From assembly GCF_900105395.1 (NCBI RefSeq), contig NZ_LT629775.1:4176001-4240000 (forward strand): a stretch of DNA of 64,000 nucleotides, in the 5' to 3' direction. The translations under genes and the position numbers were made by a program. The DNA comes from Streptomyces sp. TLI_053. Its GTDB lineage: Bacteria > Actinomycetota > Actinomycetes > Streptomycetales > Streptomycetaceae. This document shows, piece after piece, positions 34,833 to 46,186 of the stretch (position 1 is its first letter; each line of letters opens with the position of its first letter). The notes beneath the pieces were generated by a model. That model saw only the letters and a program-made list of their open reading frames with translations. It was not told the origin of the DNA and did not search any database.

Positions 34833-35705
34833 CTACCCGCGCGGATCCGCCGGGCGCACCACCGCCCGCCGCCGCAGCGCCAGGCCCGCGCCCGCGAGCG
34901 CGGTGACGCCCAGGGCCGCGACCGCCGTCACGGCCGGCAACGCGCTGCCGCCGTTCACCGACGTACCGGCGGCCCGCTGGGCGCCGGGCTCGTAGCCGCC
35001 GCCCTTGCCCGCCCGGTCGTAGGCCGAGCCGGGCAGCTTGTCGCCGTACCGCTGCCGGACCAGCCCCTGGTACGCGGCCAGGCTCACCCCGGCCTCGCCC
35101 ACCGAGCGGCGCGCCTCGTCGTCCAGCGGCAGCACCCGGCCGTCCCGCAGCACGTACCAGGCGTTGATCTGCGGCTCGCGGAAGGCCGTACCGCCACCGC
35201 CGGCCGCCGCCCGCGCCGCGTAGTCGCTCTCGTCGCCGCCGGTGGCGATGTTGACGACCCGCCAGCCGCCGTTCTGCTTGACCGTCCAGACCGAGGCGAC
35301 CTGGCCGTCCGCCGCGACCACCTTGCTCGCGGTGAACTCGGCCCGGGCCACCGGGGCGCCCGGCGAGCCGGACACGAAGTCCGCGTCCAGCAGGTAGACC
35401 GGCACGGTGTCACCGGCCAGCCTGGGCGCGGCCGCGACCGCGCCCGACGCCTCCTCGGCCGCCCCGACCGTGAGCTGCCCGGTCGACGGGGCACCCTTGC
35501 GGGCGAAGAACCGGCCCACCTGGTCCAGCACCGCCGGACTCTGCACCGTGCCGCGGGCCTGGGCCAGCTCCGCCGCGGGCACCGGCTCGGGCACCCCGCC
35601 GGGTCCGGCCGCGGAGGCGGCCGGGGCGAGGGCCAGGCCGAGGCCGGCGGCCAGCAGGACGACCGTCGCGCCGCGGACGGCCGCGGCATCACGCATGCTG
35701 CTCAT
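34833..35705 (-). CDS. Secreted protein with C-terminal membrane anchor, paired with the cysteine protease
   Basis: The protein has 290 residues. An N-terminal signal peptide ends near PAASA (about 31). A folded central domain (about 35-225) has VPVYLLDADFVSG and VWTVKQNGGWRVVNIATGGDE. The C-terminal hydrophobic helix (about 250-275) with RRR after it looks like a stop-transfer anchor; there is no LPxTG motif. ATG 35705 follows GAGGGG. It starts 8 bases after the stop of the upstream cysteine protease gene, so the two are co-expressed. It could be a substrate, inhibitor or surface partner of the protease. No family was recognised. Confidence 0.75.
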   Translation of the reverse strand: MSSMRDAAAVRGATVVLLAAGLGLALAPAASAAGPGGVPEPVPAAELAQARGTVQSPAVLDQVGRFFARKGAPSTGQLTVGAAEEASGAVAAAPRLAGDTVPVYLLDADFVSGSPGAPVARAEFTASKVVAADGQVASVWTVKQNGGWRVVNIATGGDESDYAARAAAGGGGTAFREPQINAWYVLRDGRVLPLDDEARRSVGEAGVSLAAYQGLVRQRYGDKLPGSAYDRAGKGGGYEPGAQRAAGTSVNGGSALPAVTAVAALGVTALAGAGLALRRRAVVRPADPRG

Positions 35706-35713
35706 GTCGCCCC

Positions 35714-36382
35714 TCACGCGCCGATCCGGTACAGGGAGTGGGTCCAGGAGAACGTGCCGTTCGACACGTAGTAGTTGTAGTCCGCCCAGTTGTAACGGGT
35801 GTTGGACGGCCACGGGTCGCCCCAGTAGACCCAGTTGTTGGAGGTGTCGAACCCGTAGACCACGTGCATGTGGCCGCCGCCGGAACTCCACTGGATCCTG
35901 GTCTCGATCGGCCGGTTGGCGTTCACCTCGGTCTGCACCGTGCTGTAGCGCAGATAGCCGGTGACGTAGGAGCCCGGGTTGATGCCGACCCAGCTCAGGC
36001 CGTTCTGCACATCGCCCAGCGTGGCCTGGCTGTTGGGGCAGCTCGAGTTGGTCGAACGGCCGAACGCGGCGTTGCAGAACTGGTTCTGGCTGTAGGTGTA
36101 GCCGTACCAGGTGGCGATGGTGTTGCCGCTCGCCGCCCAGCACCAGTTGCTCTGCTGTTGCTGCTGCATGGTGATGTTGAGCTTCTTGAAGGTGCCGGCC
36201 AGATCGGCCGTGGCACCCGTGGCGGCGGGCTGCACCCGCTGGGCCCGGTTCTGGACGGAGGCGGACGAGGCCGTGGGGGTGGCCTGGGCCGGGGTGACGG
36301 CCGCGACGCTGAGCGCCGGGCCGAGGACGCCGAGTGCGAGCACCGAGACGGTGCGGCGCAGGCGTGTCCGTGCGACTGACAT
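35714..36382 (-). CDS. Secreted papain-like cysteine protease (C39/AvrRpt2-like)
   Basis: The protein has 222 residues with a signal peptide ending near PAQA (about 34). The mature part contains a run of five glutamines before SNWCWAASGNTIA, placing catalytic C81 with an oxyanion Gln upstream; SGGGHMHVVYGFD gives the catalytic His (H171 or H173), and YWGDPWPS an Asp (D189). This fits the papain-like C39_2/AvrRpt2 family. It should act outside the cell. ATG 36382 begins a standard signal peptide. Its target is unknown; the downstream anchored protein is the obvious candidate partner. Confidence 0.85.
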   Translation of the reverse strand: MSVARTRLRRTVSVLALGVLGPALSVAAVTPAQATPTASSASVQNRAQRVQPAATGATADLAGTFKKLNITMQQQQQSNWCWAASGNTIATWYGYTYSQNQFCNAAFGRSTNSSCPNSQATLGDVQNGLSWVGINPGSYVTGYLRYSTVQTEVNANRPIETRIQWSSGGGHMHVVYGFDTSNNWVYWGDPWPSNTRYNWADYNYYVSNGTFSWTHSLYRIGA

Positions 36383-36645
36383 GGGGGATTTCCTCCTTGC
36401 GACAGGCAGAGGAGTCGAGAGGTGTGGGGGTGCGGTCCGGATCGCGCCACCGAGCATCGCGCTGTTGACATGGCCGGTCAACGCCTCTCGGCGCCCCGTC
36501 CGCCGGGTGTGAACGCACCCGCCCCGTTGTGAACGCCGGCCCGGGAACCCCTGCCAGTCACGCCCCGACCGGTGACAAACCCCCCTCCACATGTGAATAT
36601 TCACGACCGACCGGGCCCGCCCCGTCCGCCACCCGAGGAGGCCGC

Positions 36646-37578
36646 ATGCAGCGGACCGACCACCCCGACCTCGCCACCGCGCTGCGGACCGGCCCGTTCC
36701 ACCTCGCCCTGCGCACCGCCATCGCCGTCCGGGGCCTCGCCCTGCACCGGGTCCGCGACCACCTCGCGCTGCGCGGCGTCCACATCGGGGTCACCAGCCT
36801 CAGCTACTGGCAGCAGGGCCACCGCCGCCCCGAGCGGCCGGAGTCGCTGCGTGCCGTAAGAGAGTTGGAGCGGGTCCTGGACCTCCCCGCGCACTCCCTC
36901 ACCAGACTGCTGGGCCCCCGGCGCGGCGCACCCGCCGAGCCGGCCGGCCCGCCCGTCCGCCCCTACCGCGACCTCATCAGCCCGGCCACCGCCGTCGACG
37001 ACCTGCTCACCGAGCTGTCCAGCCCGCGCGACACCGGCCTGCACACCATCACCCACATCGAGCGGATCCGGATCGGCCCCGACCGCCAACTGCTGCGCCG
37101 CGACTCCCAGCACGCCCTGCGCGCCCACCGCGACGGGATCGACCGCTACCTCGCCATCCACCAGGGCGACCCCGGCAGCGACATCACCCGGGTCGGGGTG
37201 CGCGCCGAGGAGAACTGCCGCCCCGGCCGCATCCGCCGCGACCAGGCGCACGACCTGCTGGTCGCCGAACTCCTGCTGGACCGGCGACTGCGCGCGGGCG
37301 ACACCCATCTGCTCGGCTACGGCTTCGACGACGCCCTGTCCCCCACCCCCAGCTGCGAGTACGTCCGGGGCTTCAACTCGGGCGCCGGCCAGTACGTCCT
37401 CCAGGTCACCTTCCACCCGGCGGCGCTGCCGGTCCGCTGCCACCGCTTCGCCCGCCGCTCCCCCGCCGAACGGCCCTACGAGACCGAGGAGCTGACCCTC
37501 GACGGCCACCACTGCGTCCACCTGGTCGCGACCGCCCTGCGGCCCTGCATCCTGGGCATCAGCTGGGACTGGGAGTAG
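36646..37578 (+). CDS. HTH-domain regulator-like protein
   Basis: The protein has 310 residues; ATG 36646 follows GAGGAGG. The N-terminal part (about 15-90) resembles an XRE-type fold: LRTAIAVRGLALHRVRDHLA and TSLSYWQQGHRRPERPESLRAVRELE, where SxSYWxxGxRxP is typical of actinobacterial XRE regulators. The C-terminal 200 residues are beta-rich with conserved Cys/His (ENCRPGR, CHRFARRS, HHCVHLV). It is divergent from the protease operon and may regulate it. The function of the C-terminal domain is unknown. Confidence 0.72.
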   Translation: MQRTDHPDLATALRTGPFHLALRTAIAVRGLALHRVRDHLALRGVHIGVTSLSYWQQGHRRPERPESLRAVRELERVLDLPAHSLTRLLGPRRGAPAEPAGPPVRPYRDLISPATAVDDLLTELSSPRDTGLHTITHIERIRIGPDRQLLRRDSQHALRAHRDGIDRYLAIHQGDPGSDITRVGVRAEENCRPGRIRRDQAHDLLVAELLLDRRLRAGDTHLLGYGFDDALSPTPSCEYVRGFNSGAGQYVLQVTFHPAALPVRCHRFARRSPAERPYETEELTLDGHHCVHLVATALRPCILGISWDWE

Positions 37579-37624
37579 GGCGTGTGGCGCCGGCCGCGGC
37601 CGTTCCGGCCGACAGTCCGGCCGG

Positions 37625-38389
37625 CTACCGGTCGTACCGCCCGGGGTCCGCCGCCAGCCGGCGGGCGTCGTAGCCGGGGTCGACGGTACCGAACACCCGG
37701 TCCCAGACCGTGGTGTAGAAGCCCAGGTTGACCGAGGGGTCCCGGTGGTGGCCGACATGGAACATCGGCAGCGCCACCCAGCGGAACACCGCCAGCCGCC
37801 GGACCCGGACCGGGAACGGCTCCACCCCCAGGTGCCCGAGCAGGCCGAAGACCAGATTGACGCCGATGTAGCCCGCCAGCGCCGCCGCCGACATCCCCGG
37901 CCAGAGGCAGAGCACCGCGATCCACGCCCCGCCGAAGCCCAGCACCTCCAACGGGTGCAGCACGAAGAGGGTGGCCGGGCGCGGGTCCGGGTAGGCGTGG
38001 TGGAGTTCGTGCGCCAGCCGGTAGAGCCGGCGGCGGTGGGCCAGCCAGTGGCCGCCGTACATCAGCGCGTCCATCACCAGCGAGAACAGCAGCAGATCGG
38101 CCAGCGCCCGCGGTCCGGTGTCCGCGGTGAGCCGGATCAGGTCGGCCCGCCACAGTAGCCAGCCAGCTAGCCCCAGGGCCGAGTTGAGCAGCACGGCGAC
38201 CACCGTCAGCAGCCGTTCCCGGCGGTCCGGAGGCGCGGGGGCCGGGGTCAGCCGCCGGTCGCCGAAGCGGCGGACCAGCCAGCCCCCGGCCAGCAGCGCC
38301 ACCGCGAACAGCGCGAGGTTGCCGGCCAGCGCTCCGACCGCCACCTCCAGCGGCCCCAGCCGGGCCGCCCGTGCCAGTACCGCGTCCAC
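37625..38389 (-). CDS. Sterol desaturase / fatty acid hydroxylase family protein
   Basis: The membrane protein has 254 residues. Histidine boxes of the FAH superfamily are present: GGHWLAHRR, LAHELHHAYP, and FHVGHHRDPSVNLGF; together they bind a di-iron centre. About five hydrophobic segments flank them. GTG 38389 follows GGAGGGGGCG; an open frame extends upstream without support. Family members hydroxylate or desaturate lipids in the membrane using O2; the substrate here is unknown. Confidence 0.85.
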   Translation of the reverse strand: MDAVLARAARLGPLEVAVGALAGNLALFAVALLAGGWLVRRFGDRRLTPAPAPPDRRERLLTVVAVLLNSALGLAGWLLWRADLIRLTADTGPRALADLLLFSLVMDALMYGGHWLAHRRRLYRLAHELHHAYPDPRPATLFVLHPLEVLGFGGAWIAVLCLWPGMSAAALAGYIGVNLVFGLLGHLGVEPFPVRVRRLAVFRWVALPMFHVGHHRDPSVNLGFYTTVWDRVFGTVDPGYDARRLAADPGRYDR

Positions 38390-38509
38390 CGTCGCGCCCC
38401 CTCCGCCCGCCCTGCCCCCACCGGTCCGACGCCTCCCCGGCACCGGTGGTTCCCGGACCCCGCGACCGGACCCCGCGACCGGCCTCCGCCCGCCGCCCAC
38501 CGGCGGGCC

Positions 38510-39382
38510 TCAGTCGCCGAAGGCCAGCTCCACGCAGTCCTCCACCGGCCGGTAACCGATCTGCTGGTAGATCGAGTTGCTGGTCGGATTGGCGAGGTCG
38601 GTGTAGAGCAGCACCTCGGCCGCCCCCCGGGCGAGGGCGGCGGCCGAGGCGGCCGCCGTGACGCCGCTGGCGTAGCCCCGGCCCCGGGCGTCGGCCGGGG
38701 TGTAGACGGGGCCGATCCGCGACATCCCGGCGATCACCGCGCTGGCCCCCGCCACCGCGACCGGCCGCCCGCCGTCCTCCCAGAGGTGCAGCTGGCCGGC
38801 GGCGGTCCGGTCGTCCACCACCGTCGCGAGGTTGGGAATCCGGATGTCCACCTCGTCGGCGAACTCGCCGAACCAGCGGATCAGCAGCTCACGGTCGTCC
38901 GCTCCGGCGAGCCGGGCCCGGCCGGACGGCGGACGCGGCGGATCGGTCAACTCGCCCAGCCGGTAGAGCCGTTCGTTCGTCCTGACGGTGCTCGTGGCGC
39001 CGGTGGCCCCGGCCCAGGCGGCCCCGAAGGCCAGCGTCGCGCGCGCACCGCCGGCCACTCCGGTGAGCGCCGCGGACCGGGCCGGCCCGGCGGCCGGCTC
39101 GGCGGCCAGCTCGGCGGCCAGTTCGGCTGCGGCAGATTCCGGCATCAGCCCCAGCCGCGGGGTGAACGGCGGCGTCCGCAGGAAGGCACCGGCGACCGGC
39201 CCGGCCGGCTCGGCGCTCCACCAGCCGAACACCGGCACGCCGTCGCCGTAGTAGTGCGGGCCGCGCGCCGTCAGCCGGTCGGTGATCGTGAGCAGGACGG
39301 TGTTCTCGGCCGGGTGCGCGGCGAGGAACCCGCCGGCCCGGGCGCGGAAGTCGTCGAGGGAGCTGCTGATGGTCCAGGGCAT
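38510..39382 (-). CDS. GNAT family N-acetyltransferase
   Basis: The protein has 290 residues. The C-terminal GNAT domain (about 150-290) has the acetyl-CoA loop DARGRGYASGVTAA and the family ending NSIYQQIGYRPVED. The N-terminal half (1-140) is a divergent GNAT-like or unrelated helical region with Ala/Glu repeats (AAELAAELAAEPAA). ATG 39382 follows GGGGAGGA. The acceptor is unknown. Confidence 0.83.
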   Translation of the reverse strand: MPWTISSSLDDFRARAGGFLAAHPAENTVLLTITDRLTARGPHYYGDGVPVFGWWSAEPAGPVAGAFLRTPPFTPRLGLMPESAAAELAAELAAEPAAGPARSAALTGVAGGARATLAFGAAWAGATGATSTVRTNERLYRLGELTDPPRPPSGRARLAGADDRELLIRWFGEFADEVDIRIPNLATVVDDRTAAGQLHLWEDGGRPVAVAGASAVIAGMSRIGPVYTPADARGRGYASGVTAAASAAALARGAAEVLLYTDLANPTSNSIYQQIGYRPVEDCVELAFGD

Positions 39383-39453
39383 GTCCCATCCTCCCCCGGC
39401 TCCCGCGCCTCCCACCACCGCATTTCCGCTGCCGCTCGTACGCGGCCGCTCCC

Positions 39454-41520
<2,067 letters not shown>

Positions 41521-41563
41521 GCCCCCATCCTTGCGCATCGGCGCCCGGGAAGGGGGCAGGACC

Positions 41564-41755
41564 TCACTCCTTCGGGGCCTCCGGCTCCTCGGCGAAGTCG
41601 ACCTTCTTGAACTGGCGGTTCATCGACTTGGCCAGGAACCAGGTGGCCACGCCGAGGGCGGCGAAGACGACGAAGCCCAGCAGGCCGGGGGTGACCTTGG
41701 CGTCGTCGACGGCGAGCTCGGCGGCGAGGTGGGTGAGGTTCACGGGGGCACTCAT
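41564..41755 (-). CDS. Small single-pass membrane protein
   Basis: The 63-residue protein has one helix (about 23-43, LLGFVVFAALGVATWFLA) and a charged tail NRQFKKVDFAEEPEAPKE facing the cytoplasm. It lies between mca and the YyaL-type gene on the same strand, 49 bases after mca. Similar small proteins next to mca are common in actinobacteria; the function is unknown. Confidence 0.75.
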   Translation of the reverse strand: MSAPVNLTHLAAELAVDDAKVTPGLLGFVVFAALGVATWFLAKSMNRQFKKVDFAEEPEAPKE

Positions 41756-41804
41756 ATCTCTATGGTGGCCCGGCTCACGGGGAGCCGGGCCGTCGGGGGG
41801 TGCT

Positions 41805-42710
41805 TCAGTCCCGCGTGTCGGCCGACTCGGCCGTCAGGCTGGGGGTACGCAGACCGGCGAACAGGTCGTCCTCCGGCAGGTCCACGTCGACCAGGGTACG
41901 GGCGAGCTCGTAGTCCTCGGTGGGCCACACCTCGCGCTGGACCTCCAGCGGCACCCGGAACCACGGGCCGTCCGGGTCGATCTGGGTGGCGTGCGCGATC
42001 AGCGCGCGGTCCCGGGTCTCGAACCAGTCGTCGCAGCGGACCCGGGTGGTGATCTCGCGCTCCTTGCGGCCGCTCTTCTCCCAGCCGGCGATCCACTCGC
42101 CGTAGGGGGACTCGTGGCCGTTCTCGCTGAGGTACTTGTGCAGGGCGCGGATCCGGCCCATCGGGAAGCCGTGGTTGTAGTAGAGCTTCAGCGGCTGCCA
42201 GGGCTCGCCGGCCTCGGGATAGGCGTCCGGGTCCCCGGCGGCGTCGAAGGCCGCCATGGTGATCTTGTGGGTCATGATGTGGTCGGGGTGCGGGTAGCCG
42301 CCGTTCTCGTCGTAGGTCGTGACGACCTGCGGCTTGAACTCCCGGATCAGGCGGACGAGGGGTTCGGCCGCCTCCTTGACGTCCTGGAGGCCGAAGCAGC
42401 CCTCGGGCAGCGGGGGCAGCGGGTCGCCCTCGGGCAGGCCCGAGTCGACGAAGCCCAGCCAGGCCTGCTTGATCCCGAGGATCGCGCGGGCCTCGTCCAT
42501 CTCCTTGCGCCGTACCTCGTGGATGTTCTCCTCGATCTCCGGCTTGCCCTGCAGCTTCGGGTTGAGGACCGAACCGCGTTCCCCCCCGGTGCAGGTGGCC
42601 ACCAGCACGTCCACCCCCTGGTCGACGTACATGGCCATGGTCGCCGCGCCCTTGCTGGACTCGTCGTCCGGGTGTGCGTGCACCGCCATCAGTCGCAACT
42701 GCTCAGTCAA
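41805..42710 (-). CDS. mca: Mycothiol S-conjugate amidase
   Basis: The enzyme has about 301 residues. The zinc motif HAHPDDE starts at residue 11, and PHPDHIMTH carries further metal/catalytic residues, as in the LmbE/MshB/Mca superfamily; YYNHGFPMGRIRALHKYL distinguishes Mca from MshB. It cleaves mycothiol S-conjugates into mercapturic acids and glucosaminyl-inositol for detoxification. TTG 42710 was chosen because GGAAGGA lies upstream; a longer frame is open to 42794. The gene is divergent from a DUF4307 gene. Confidence 0.93.
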   Translation of the reverse strand: MTEQLRLMAVHAHPDDESSKGAATMAMYVDQGVDVLVATCTGGERGSVLNPKLQGKPEIEENIHEVRRKEMDEARAILGIKQAWLGFVDSGLPEGDPLPPLPEGCFGLQDVKEAAEPLVRLIREFKPQVVTTYDENGGYPHPDHIMTHKITMAAFDAAGDPDAYPEAGEPWQPLKLYYNHGFPMGRIRALHKYLSENGHESPYGEWIAGWEKSGRKEREITTRVRCDDWFETRDRALIAHATQIDPDGPWFRVPLEVQREVWPTEDYELARTLVDVDLPEDDLFAGLRTPSLTAESADTRD

Positions 42711-42949
42711 CGCGTGCGTTCCTTCCACAAATGTCCGGGCGTCCCGCGTTGTCCGGTCCGCCCGTCGTCCGAGCCGCTCTCGGGGCCGCGTCACCGCGGG
42801 ACCGGCCGCGGCGTACGGCGCGACACGGCCGAGCCCCGCCCCCGCCGGACCGGCCGCGGGCGTGCCCCTCCTATAGTGACGGACTGGAGGAGCCCCGCAT
42901 TCCCCCGCACCACCCGCGCGGCCTCCTCCCCACGAGAGGACTGAGCCCC

Positions 42950-43360
42950 ATGAGTGCTGGCACCCGGACCCCGCAGCTCCCCGAGGGGCGCTACGGGCGG
43001 CGCGGCGACCGCGAGACCGACCGCCGGCTCAAGGTGATCGGCGCGGTCTGCGGGGTGCTGGCGCTGGGCCTGATCGCCTGGCTGGGCAGCTCGTACCTGA
43101 TCCGGGAGACCCGGATCAACGGCACCGTGCCGACCTTCCAGGCGGTCTCGGACAGCGAGCTCCAGTTGCACCTGGCGGTGCGCAAGAGCGAGGGCACGGC
43201 CGGCAGCTGCACCGTCCGCTCGCAGGGCGAGGACGGCGCGGTGGTCGGGGTCGCCGACTTCCCCGTCCCGGCGGCGGGCACCGGCTACGACGCGGTGGTC
43301 AGCCTGCGGACCACCGCCCGCGGCACCACCGCCGAGCTGCTGGGCTGCACGCCCGCGTGA
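42950..43360 (+). CDS. DUF4307 membrane protein
   Basis: The 136-residue protein has an N-terminal cytoplasmic stretch with GRYGRRGDRETDRRLK, one membrane helix (about 30-50), and an external beta-type domain with two cysteines (GSCTVRS and LLGCTPA). This matches the actinobacterial DUF4307 family, commonly encoded next to mca. The function is unknown. AGAGGA precedes ATG 42950. Confidence 0.82.
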   Translation: MSAGTRTPQLPEGRYGRRGDRETDRRLKVIGAVCGVLALGLIAWLGSSYLIRETRINGTVPTFQAVSDSELQLHLAVRKSEGTAGSCTVRSQGEDGAVVGVADFPVPAAGTGYDAVVSLRTTARGTTAELLGCTPA

Positions 43361-43663
43361 CACCCGCCCGGGAATTCGGTGGCGGCCGCCCTGCTGGTCG
43401 GCGCATATTCACCCGGGCGGGCGGGCATCCGTAGGGGAGTCCCGCGCACCGGTCCTGTACATCCCGGCGCAACGCCGCCGTCAATGACGCGCCAACGACC
43501 CTCCCGATTGTCGGCAGGAGTTGTTAGGCTCGTGGTTTCGCCCCTTCCGCACCAGCTGGTACGGGAGCGGGCGTTGCTTTGTAGTTAAGACCGTTATCAG
43601 CACCCACCTACGCGCTGACGACTCACACCCTCAGCACAGCCCCAGCACCTACGAGGAGCCCCC
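43361..43663. other. Region upstream of greA with a hairpin
   Basis: No gene was seen. ACCAGCTGGT (43552-43561) is a perfect palindrome inside a longer CCG..ACCAGCTGGT..CGG hairpin followed by TTGCTTTGT, about 90 bases before greA. It might be a terminator or attenuator in the greA leader. Confidence 0.45.
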
Positions 43664-44164
43664 GTGACCCAGACCAGCGAGAACGTGACCTGGCTCACTC
43701 AGTCCGGCTACGACCAGCTCAAGGCCGAACTGGATCACCTGACCGGCCCCTGGCGGATCGAGATCGCGCAGAAGATCGAGGCCGCGCGTGAGGAGGGCGA
43801 CCTCAAGGAGAACGCCGGCTACCACGCGGCCAAGGAGGAGCAGGGCAAGTACGAGCTGCGGATCCGCCAGCTCACCCAGCTCCTGGAGCGCGCCAAGGTC
43901 GGCGAGGCCCCGGCCGACTCGGGCGTGGTCGCGCCGGGCATGGTCGTCACGGTCGCCTTCGACGGCGACGTGGACGACACCATGAAGTTCCTGCTGGGTT
44001 CGCGCGAGGTCGCCGGCGACGACGACCTGGAGATCTACTCGCCGCAGTCCCCGCTGGGCCGCGCCATCGACGCCAAGACCATCGGCGACGAAGCGACGTA
44101 CGAGCTGCCGAACGGCAAGCAGGCCATGGTCAAGATCATCGAGGTCAAGCCCTACACCGGCTGA
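43664..44164 (+). CDS. greA: Transcription elongation factor GreA
   Basis: The factor has 166 residues. The N-terminal coiled coil (about 10-85) has GYDQLKAELDHL and the acidic tip region AREEGDLKENAGYHAAKEEQ, where the conserved D/E residues enter the RNA polymerase secondary channel. The C-terminal FKBP-like domain (about 90-165) ends SPLGRAIDAKTIGDEATYELPNG-type sequence. It rescues backtracked polymerase by stimulating transcript cleavage. It starts with GTG behind AGGAG. Confidence 0.95.
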   Translation: MTQTSENVTWLTQSGYDQLKAELDHLTGPWRIEIAQKIEAAREEGDLKENAGYHAAKEEQGKYELRIRQLTQLLERAKVGEAPADSGVVAPGMVVTVAFDGDVDDTMKFLLGSREVAGDDDLEIYSPQSPLGRAIDAKTIGDEATYELPNGKQAMVKIIEVKPYTG

Positions 44165-44191
44165 TCCTCCCTCCGCCGCTCCGGCGGACAT

Positions 44192-44231
44192 GCGAAGGGC
44201 GGCCGCGGCATCTGCCGCGGCCGCCCTTCGC
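44192..44231. terminator. Bidirectional terminator after greA
   Basis: A perfect stem (44192-44209 with 44214-44231) has the loop ATCT. It separates greA from the convergent ABC exporter operon. Confidence 0.88.
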
Positions 44232-44301
44232 GCGTCCGTGTCCGGGCCCGGCCCGCCCCTCGGCACCGGGCCCGTCCGCCCCCGCTGCCGGCCCGGCCCG
44301 C

Positions 44302-45159
44302 TCAGCCCGCGGCCGAGCGGTACTTGCGCACCGAGAGCCAGGAGAACACCGCGATGATCACCAGCGACCAGAGCACCGACATCAGCTCCGCGTGCTGCAT
44401 CGGCCAGACGTCGTCCACCGGCCCGACCTGGTTGCCGAAGAGGTTGCGGCAGGCCTGCACGGTTGCGCTGAACGGGTTCCAGTAGGCGATCGCCTGCAGC
44501 CAGCCCGGCATCGAGCTGACCGGTACGAAGGCGTTGGAGATGAAGGTCAGCGGGAACAGCCAGATCAGCCCGGCCGAGGTGGCCGCCTCCGGACTGCGCA
44601 CCGAGAGGCCGATCAGCGCCCCGATCCAGGAGAACGCGTAGCCGAGCAGGAGCAGCAGCCCGAACGCGCCCAGCGCGGACCAGAACCCGTGGTGGATCCG
44701 CCAGCCGACCAGCAGCGCCACCACCGCGAGCACCACCAGGGTGAAGGCGGTCTGGCAGAGGTCCGCCAGGGTGCGGCCGACCAGCACCGACGAGCGGGTC
44801 ATCGGCAGTGAGCGGAACCGGTCCACCAGCCCCTTGGACATGTCCTCGGCGATGCCGGCCGAGGCCCCCGCCACCGCGAAGGTGACGGTCTGGGCGAAGA
44901 TGCCGGCCATCAGGAACTGGATGTACGTCGAGGAGCTGGACTCCGTCCCGGGGATCTGGATCGCGCCGCCCATGACGTACGAGAACAGCAGGACGAACAT
45001 CACCGGCTGCATCAGCCCGAACACCACGATCTCGGGGATCCGGGTCATCCGGCGCAGGTTCCGCTTGGCGACCACCCACGAGTCGTGCAGCACGGCGGCC
45101 ACGCCCCGGCGCTGCTTGGGCACCGCCCCGCCGATGGCGTGCTCGGTGGCACTGGTCAT
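44302..45159 (-). CDS. ABC-2 type exporter permease (DrrB-like)
   Basis: The protein has 285 residues and six membrane helices. The N-terminal RNLRRMTRIPEIVVFGLMQPVMFVLLF and the ABC-2 motif region EDMSKGLVDRFRSLPMTRSSVLVGR are typical of DrrB-like drug exporters; NPFSATVQACRNLFG closes the domain. It starts one base after the stop of the ATPase gene, and the two form a full exporter. The substrate is unknown. Confidence 0.9.
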   Translation of the reverse strand: MTSATEHAIGGAVPKQRRGVAAVLHDSWVVAKRNLRRMTRIPEIVVFGLMQPVMFVLLFSYVMGGAIQIPGTESSSSTYIQFLMAGIFAQTVTFAVAGASAGIAEDMSKGLVDRFRSLPMTRSSVLVGRTLADLCQTAFTLVVLAVVALLVGWRIHHGFWSALGAFGLLLLLGYAFSWIGALIGLSVRSPEAATSAGLIWLFPLTFISNAFVPVSSMPGWLQAIAYWNPFSATVQACRNLFGNQVGPVDDVWPMQHAELMSVLWSLVIIAVFSWLSVRKYRSAAG

Positions 45160-45160
45160 C

Positions 45161-46186
45161 TCAGCGCTCCTTCCCGGCCGGCACGGCCCGTTCGTCCGCG
45201 CCGGAGCCGGAGGCGCGGCCCTTGCCGCCGCCCTCCTCCTGGTCGGCCTCGGTGTGGTGGCCGGTGAGCGAGAGGAAGACGTCGTCCAGCGTCGGCCGGC
45301 GCAGGCCGATGTCGTCGATCTCGATCGAACGGGCGTCCAGCTCGCGGATCACGTCCGCGAGCACCCGGGCGCCGCCGCTGACCGGGACGGTGATCCGGCG
45401 GGTGTTCTTCTCCAGCGCCGGCTCGCCCAGCGCGTAGCCGGACAGCGCGGCCACCGCCTCGCCGACCAGATCGGCCCGGTGCACCACGACCTCGATCCGC
45501 TCGCCGCCGATCTGCGCCTTGAGCTGGTCGGCAGTGCCCCGGGCGATCACCCGGCCGTGGTCGACCACGGCGATGTCGTGGGCGAGGCGGTCGGCCTCCT
45601 CCAGGTACTGGGTGGTGAGCAGCAGCGTGGTGCCCTGCTCGACGAGGGTCTCGATGACCTCCCACAGGGCGAGCCGGTTGCGGGGGTCGAGACCGGTGGT
45701 GGGCTCGTCCAGGAACATCACCGGCGGCCGGACCACCAGGGCGGCGGCCAGGTCGAGGCGGCGGCGCATACCGCCGGAGTAGGTCTTGGCGATGCGGTCC
45801 TTGGCCTCGGTGAGGTTGAACCACTCCAGCAGTTCCAGCGCCCTGGCCTTCGCCGCGCGGACCGGCATCTGGTAGAGCTCGCCGACCATCTGGAGGTTCT
45901 CGAAGCCGGTGAGGTACTCGTCGACCGCGGCGTACTGGCCGGAGAGGCCGATCAGGCTGCGGACCCGGTTCGGGTGCTTGAGGACGTCGACGCCGGCCAC
46001 CGTGGCACGGCCGGAGTCGGGCTGGAGCAGGGTGGTGAGGACGCGCACGGTGGTGGTCTTGCCGGCGCCGTTCGGGCCGAGCAGCCCGAGCACCGTGCCC
46101 TCGGGGACGTCGAGGCTGACGCCGTCCAGGGCTCGTACGTCGCCGAAGGTCTTCACCAGGTTCTCGGCTTGGATGGCTGGCGCCAT
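45161..46186 (-). CDS. ABC exporter ATPase (DrrA-like)
   Basis: The protein has 341 residues. Walker A is LGPNGAGKTTTVR, the signature YSGGMRRRLDLAAALV and Walker B VMFLDEPTTGLDPRNR follow, and the H-loop lies in LLLTTQYLEEADRL. The DrrA-type C-terminal domain (about 230-310) has RRPTLDDVFLSLTGHHTE. The terminal 30 residues are Gly/Lys-rich. It powers the permease encoded immediately after it. The family includes anthracycline self-resistance pumps, but no biosynthetic cluster is nearby. Confidence 0.92.
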   Translation of the reverse strand: MAPAIQAENLVKTFGDVRALDGVSLDVPEGTVLGLLGPNGAGKTTTVRVLTTLLQPDSGRATVAGVDVLKHPNRVRSLIGLSGQYAAVDEYLTGFENLQMVGELYQMPVRAAKARALELLEWFNLTEAKDRIAKTYSGGMRRRLDLAAALVVRPPVMFLDEPTTGLDPRNRLALWEVIETLVEQGTTLLLTTQYLEEADRLAHDIAVVDHGRVIARGTADQLKAQIGGERIEVVVHRADLVGEAVAALSGYALGEPALEKNTRRITVPVSGGARVLADVIRELDARSIEIDDIGLRRPTLDDVFLSLTGHHTEADQEEGGGKGRASGSGADERAVPAGKER

